The notes below the pieces were generated by a model. The model saw only the letters and a program-made list of their open reading frames with translations, did not search any database and was not told the DNA's origin. A program made the position numbers and the translations under genes. Below, one piece after another: positions 4,748 to 7,439 of a stretch of DNA of 7,439 nucleotides (within the stretch, counting starts at the first letter, position 1; each line of letters opens with the position of its first letter). This DNA comes from Candidatus Atribacteria bacterium 1244-E10-H5-B2 (GTDB taxonomy: Bacteria > Atribacterota > JS1 > SB-45 > 34-128), in the NCBI GenBank assembly GCA_003575245.1, contig NMQN01000701.1, positions 1-7,439 of the forward strand, written 5' to 3'.

Positions 4748-6190
4748 TTGAAATATAAGATTGTTCTAAATACCTTAGGAAGTCTTTTATTTTTTTTAGG
4801 ACTAAGTATGTTGTTTCCTCTTTTGTATGCTATCTACTATCAGGAAACAGTAATTAATGCTTTTATACTTTCTATGTCTATTACTTCTTTAAGCGGTCTT
4901 TTACTATGGAAATATTTTTCTTCAAAAGAACCTATCGGTCATAAAGAAGGATTTGCTATTGCTGCACTGGGTTGGATATTGGCTGCTGGCTTTGGAGCAC
5001 TCCCCTTTTTATTTGCCGGTACTTTTCCCAGCTTTATTGATGCTTATTTTGAATCAATGTCCGGATTTACCACCACCGGAGCAACTGTGCTTACTCCCAT
5101 TGAAGGAAATCCTTATGCAATTCTTTTCTGGCGAGACTTTATCCAATGGTTGGGCGGCATGGGAATTATAGTTTTGGTAGTAGCTATCCTTCCGGCCTTA
5201 GGAGCAGGAGGGATGCAATTATTTAAATCAGAGGTTCCCGGACCAGAACCGGATAGGTTAAAGCCCAGAATTAAGGAGACCGCTAAACTTCTCTGGGCAG
5301 TATACATATTATTTTCTGTTTTGCAGGTAGCTTGTTTATATTTTACCGGAATGACCTTGTTTGATGCCCTTACCCATATGTTCGGCACCATGCCTACCGG
5401 AGGATTTACCCCAAGAAACTTAAGTGTAGGTGCTTATGATAATCCTACTTTTGAAAATATAATAATTGTCTTTATGTTTATTGCCGGAGCAAACTTTACC
5501 CTTCATTACAAAGTTCTTCATGGAAATCCAAAAAGCCTGTTTAAAGATAAAGAATTTCTTTTTTATTTTGGAGTGATATTATTCTCAATCTTGGCTATTG
5601 CCACAGAACTCAGATTTTATATTTATAATTCAATCTTTACCGCTCTGAGATATGCTTCTTTCCAAGTAGTATCTATAGCTACTACTACTGGTTTTGTTAC
5701 TGCAGATTATGATACATGGCCGGCGTTTTCTAAAAGTGTATTACTAATCTTAATGTTTATAGGCGGGTGCGCCGGTTCGACCGGAGGGGCTATTAAAAAT
5801 ATTCGGATTCTCCTTCTCTTAAAACAGGCCTTTAGAGAACTTCGTAAGTTGATTCACCCTCAAGCGGTAACCCCGATTAGATTAGGAGACAAAGTAGTTT
5901 CTGAAAATGTGATGCGTAATATTACCGGATTTTTCTTTCTTTATATCTTTATTTTTGTTATCTCTTCTTTTGTAATGACTATATTGGGGTTGGATATAGT
6001 CAGTGCAATGGCATCAGTCGCCGCCACTTTAGGGAATGTGGGCCCAGGTCTTGGACTGGTTGGCCCGGTTCAGACCTATGCCGTTATACCGCCTTTGGGG
6101 AAAATTGTTTTAACTATTTGTATGTTATTGGGTCGATTGGAAATATATACGGTCTTAATTCTGGTAGTTCCGGAATTTTGGAGGAAATAA
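4748..6190 (+). CDS. trkH: TrkH-type K+ transporter membrane subunit
   Basis: A 480-residue integral membrane protein, full length for TrkH (about 480). It forms the K+-conducting pore from four M1-P-M2 repeats. The pore-loop motifs are all present: SGFTTTGAT (about 105-113), TMPTGGFTPRN (214-224), IATTTGFVT (310-318) and LGNVGPGLG (428-436), so the selectivity filter looks intact. The TrkH-type intramembrane gate loop is also visible at GGCAGSTGGAIKN (339-351), followed by the basic stretch LKQAFRELRKLIHP. The N-terminal half has the extra helices that distinguish TrkH from shorter KtrB proteins. Translation starts at TTG 4748, 8 nt after GGTGAGGAG (4731-4739), which lies within the end of trkA, so translation of the two is probably coupled. 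It should assemble as a dimer on a TrkA ring. Confidence 0.95.
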   Translation: MKYKIVLNTLGSLLFFLGLSMLFPLLYAIYYQETVINAFILSMSITSLSGLLLWKYFSSKEPIGHKEGFAIAALGWILAAGFGALPFLFAGTFPSFIDAYFESMSGFTTTGATVLTPIEGNPYAILFWRDFIQWLGGMGIIVLVVAILPALGAGGMQLFKSEVPGPEPDRLKPRIKETAKLLWAVYILFSVLQVACLYFTGMTLFDALTHMFGTMPTGGFTPRNLSVGAYDNPTFENIIIVFMFIAGANFTLHYKVLHGNPKSLFKDKEFLFYFGVILFSILAIATELRFYIYNSIFTALRYASFQVVSIATTTGFVTADYDTWPAFSKSVLLILMFIGGCAGSTGGAIKNIRILLLLKQAFRELRKLIHPQAVTPIRLGDKVVSENVMRNITGFFFLYIFIFVISSFVMTILGLDIVSAMASVAATLGNVGPGLGLVGPVQTYAVIPPLGKIVLTICMLLGRLEIYTVLILVVPEFWRK

Positions 6191-6221
6191 TTAATTAAAT
6201 TAAAAGCTAAATTTAAAAAAC

Positions 6222-6226
6222 GGGGG
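6222..6226 (+). promoter_or_regulatory. Shine-Dalgarno of the KtrB-type gene, pointing to an ATA start
   Basis: GGGGG lies 8 nt before ATA at 6235. The 154-residue protein gene in the same window uses the same GGGGG with the same 8-nt spacing before a normal ATG. That parallel is the main reason for placing the start at 6235. Confidence 0.55.
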
Positions 6227-6234
6227 AAAGAGCC

Positions 6235-7439
6235 ATAATACTTAATAAGGCTTTTCAAGAAAAAAAACTATCGCCACCTCAGGTATTAGTATTAGGGTTT
6301 TTAGTGGTAATTACCATAGGGACTATTCTTCTTAACCTTCCCTCAGCTTCCAGCACTGCAAAGAGTATCGGTTTTATCAATGCCCTTTTCACTGCTACTT
6401 CCGCCACTTGTGTTACTGGATTGATTGTGCTGGATACCGGAAAGGATTTCTCTTTTTTCGGACAATTAATTATACTTATCCTTCTTCAAAGTGGTGGATT
6501 AGGGATAATGACTATGTCTACTATGTTTGCCTTTTTAATAGGGAAGAAGATTTCTTTAAGACAAAGATTAATAATGCAGGAAACTTTAAACCAATTTTCT
6601 ATCGGAGGATTAGTCCGTTTAGCTAAATATATCTTAATATTTACAGCAGTTATCGAGGTTGTAGGAGCAACCATTTTGTTCTTTTACTGGCAGAGAATCT
6701 ATTCCCCGCTACAAGCTTTGTACCTGGCAGTCTTTCATTCTATCTCCGCCTTTTGCAATGCCGGATTTTCTCTCTTTTCAGATAGTATAATACGCTATAA
6801 AGGAGATTTAATTATAAATCTTACTTTTGTAGTTTTAATTATATTAGGAGGGATTGGATTCTTGGTTTTATTAGAACTTTTTCAATACGGAAAAAATGGG
6901 ACCCTCTCCTTACACGCTAAATTAGCTTTAAAAATCAGCCTTATACTTATTCTAATCGGTTTTATTATTATATTCTTTACAGAATCTAATAATCCTTCCA
7001 CCCTAAGAGATTTGAGTTTCCCCGAAAAAATATATGGTTCAATTTTTCAATCGGTTACTGCCCGTACCGCAGGATTTAATACCCTCCATATCGGAAGCAT
7101 GCAAAATGCCACCCTTTTTTTGATTATTATCTTAATGTTTATAGGTGCCTCTCCCAGTTCTACCGGGGGAGGGATTAAGACTACTACTTTTGGCTTACTT
7201 ATATTATATGTCTGGTCATCACTAAAAGGGAAAGAAGAAATTCAAATCTTTAAAAGAAGAATATCACAGGATATAATCCCCAAGGTCTTAACTGTTATCA
7301 CCTTATCCTTGGGTCTGGTTATTATCATGACCATTCTATTGTCCTATGTTGAAGGAGAGAATTTTATAAAAGTATTATTCGAGGTTGTTTCTGCTTTTGG
7401 TACAGTAGGATTATCAACAGGTATTACTTCATCTTTGAG
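6235..7439 (+). CDS. KtrB/TrkG-family K+ (or Na+-dependent K+) transporter subunit, 3' end missing
   Basis: An open frame of 401 codons reaching the right edge; KtrB proteins usually have about 440-450 residues, so some 45 are missing. The protein begins ILNKAFQEKKLSPPQVLVLGF, split here from the conserved 'LSPxQxLxxGF' N-terminus. Pore loops are of KtrB type and unlike those of the preceding TrkH: SATCVTGL (filter Gly62), FCNAGFS (Gly177), TARTAGFN (Gly280) and AFGTVGLS (Gly389-Gly392). The KtrB intramembrane loop GASPSSTGGGIKTTT starts near residue 304. The protein would form a dimeric K+ pore bound by an RCK ring. It lies 44 bp after trkH with no terminator between them, so it should share the riboswitch. 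No ATG, GTG or TTG occurs between the in-frame stop at 6214 and the first membrane helix; the first GTG is at 6304, inside that helix. I therefore place the start at ATA 6235 with caution. It could be Na+-coupled as KtrB often is; this is not visible in the sequence. Confidence 0.88.
   Translation, partial: MILNKAFQEKKLSPPQVLVLGFLVVITIGTILLNLPSASSTAKSIGFINALFTATSATCVTGLIVLDTGKDFSFFGQLIILILLQSGGLGIMTMSTMFAFLIGKKISLRQRLIMQETLNQFSIGGLVRLAKYILIFTAVIEVVGATILFFYWQRIYSPLQALYLAVFHSISAFCNAGFSLFSDSIIRYKGDLIINLTFVVLIILGGIGFLVLLELFQYGKNGTLSLHAKLALKISLILILIGFIIIFFTESNNPSTLRDLSFPEKIYGSIFQSVTARTAGFNTLHIGSMQNATLFLIIILMFIGASPSSTGGGIKTTTFGLLILYVWSSLKGKEEIQIFKRRISQDIIPKVLTVITLSLGLVIIMTILLSYVEGENFIKVLFEVVSAFGTVGLSTGITSSL

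Noticed and set aside
4953..5391. Plus and minus frames inside trkH
   Set aside because: They are shadows of a full-length, well-conserved TrkH; no independent start signals.
6191..6240. Frameshift or fusion joining trkH to the KtrB-type gene
   Set aside because: TrkH ends at its normal length and the next protein has its own conserved N-terminus and ribosome site.
6076..6258. Minus-strand 60-codon frame across the trkH end and the start of the KtrB-type gene
   Set aside because: Antisense to conserved TrkH sequence and to the next gene's ribosome site; no recognisable product.
6408..6674. Short plus and minus frames at the start of the KtrB-type gene
   Set aside because: They lie out of frame or antisense within an uninterrupted KtrB-like reading frame that carries the conserved motifs.

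Overview
The window is AT-rich bacterial DNA. It uses TTG starts alongside purine-rich Shine-Dalgarno (SD) sites, has intrinsic terminators with U-tracts, and has promoters of the TTGACA/TATAAA type. A c-di-AMP riboswitch of the ydaO-yuaA class sits ahead of potassium-transport genes, which fits Firmicutes/Clostridia-like bacteria or an AT-rich anaerobic candidate phylum such as Atribacterota. The phylum cannot be fixed from this sequence; the riboswitch and the B12-type radical SAM gene are the main hints.

Left half, all genes on the minus strand (1-2761). In transcription order these are a small FmdB-type zinc-ribbon gene with a near-consensus promoter and its own terminator, a secreted or membrane-anchored 154-residue protein of unknown function, a cobalamin-binding-domain radical SAM protein, and the first codons of another gene that runs off the left edge. 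Spacing is loose (about 190-210 bp), so these are probably separate or weakly coupled transcripts. Two imperfect hairpins lie between the secreted-protein gene and the radical SAM gene. A strong SD followed by an ATA codon and a nine-codon reading frame lies between the radical SAM gene and the left-edge gene.

Centre (2678-3398), no protein gene. From left to right it holds the minus-strand fmdB promoter, two 52-bp palindromic direct repeats 82 bp apart, a 15-bp tandem duplication, a 7-bp tandem repeat, a plus-strand promoter, the c-di-AMP aptamer and a terminator hairpin. The stretch 2929-3022 shows nothing recognisable.

Right half, plus strand (3399-7439). A potassium-uptake operon encodes a TrkA protein with two RCK units, a full-length TrkH membrane subunit and a second, different membrane subunit of KtrB type that is cut by the right edge. 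All three follow the riboswitch and have no terminator between them. By analogy with ydaO-class switches, high c-di-AMP should stop transcription at 3299-3330 and so reduce K+ uptake. TrkA would gate one or both membrane subunits through nucleotide binding.

The main points of interest are one TrkA paired with two unlike pore proteins under one riboswitch, and the absence of any ATG/GTG/TTG at the expected start of the KtrB-type gene, where an ATA lies exactly 8 nt after a GGGGG Shine-Dalgarno. The repeat cluster beside the riboswitch resembles REP-type elements.
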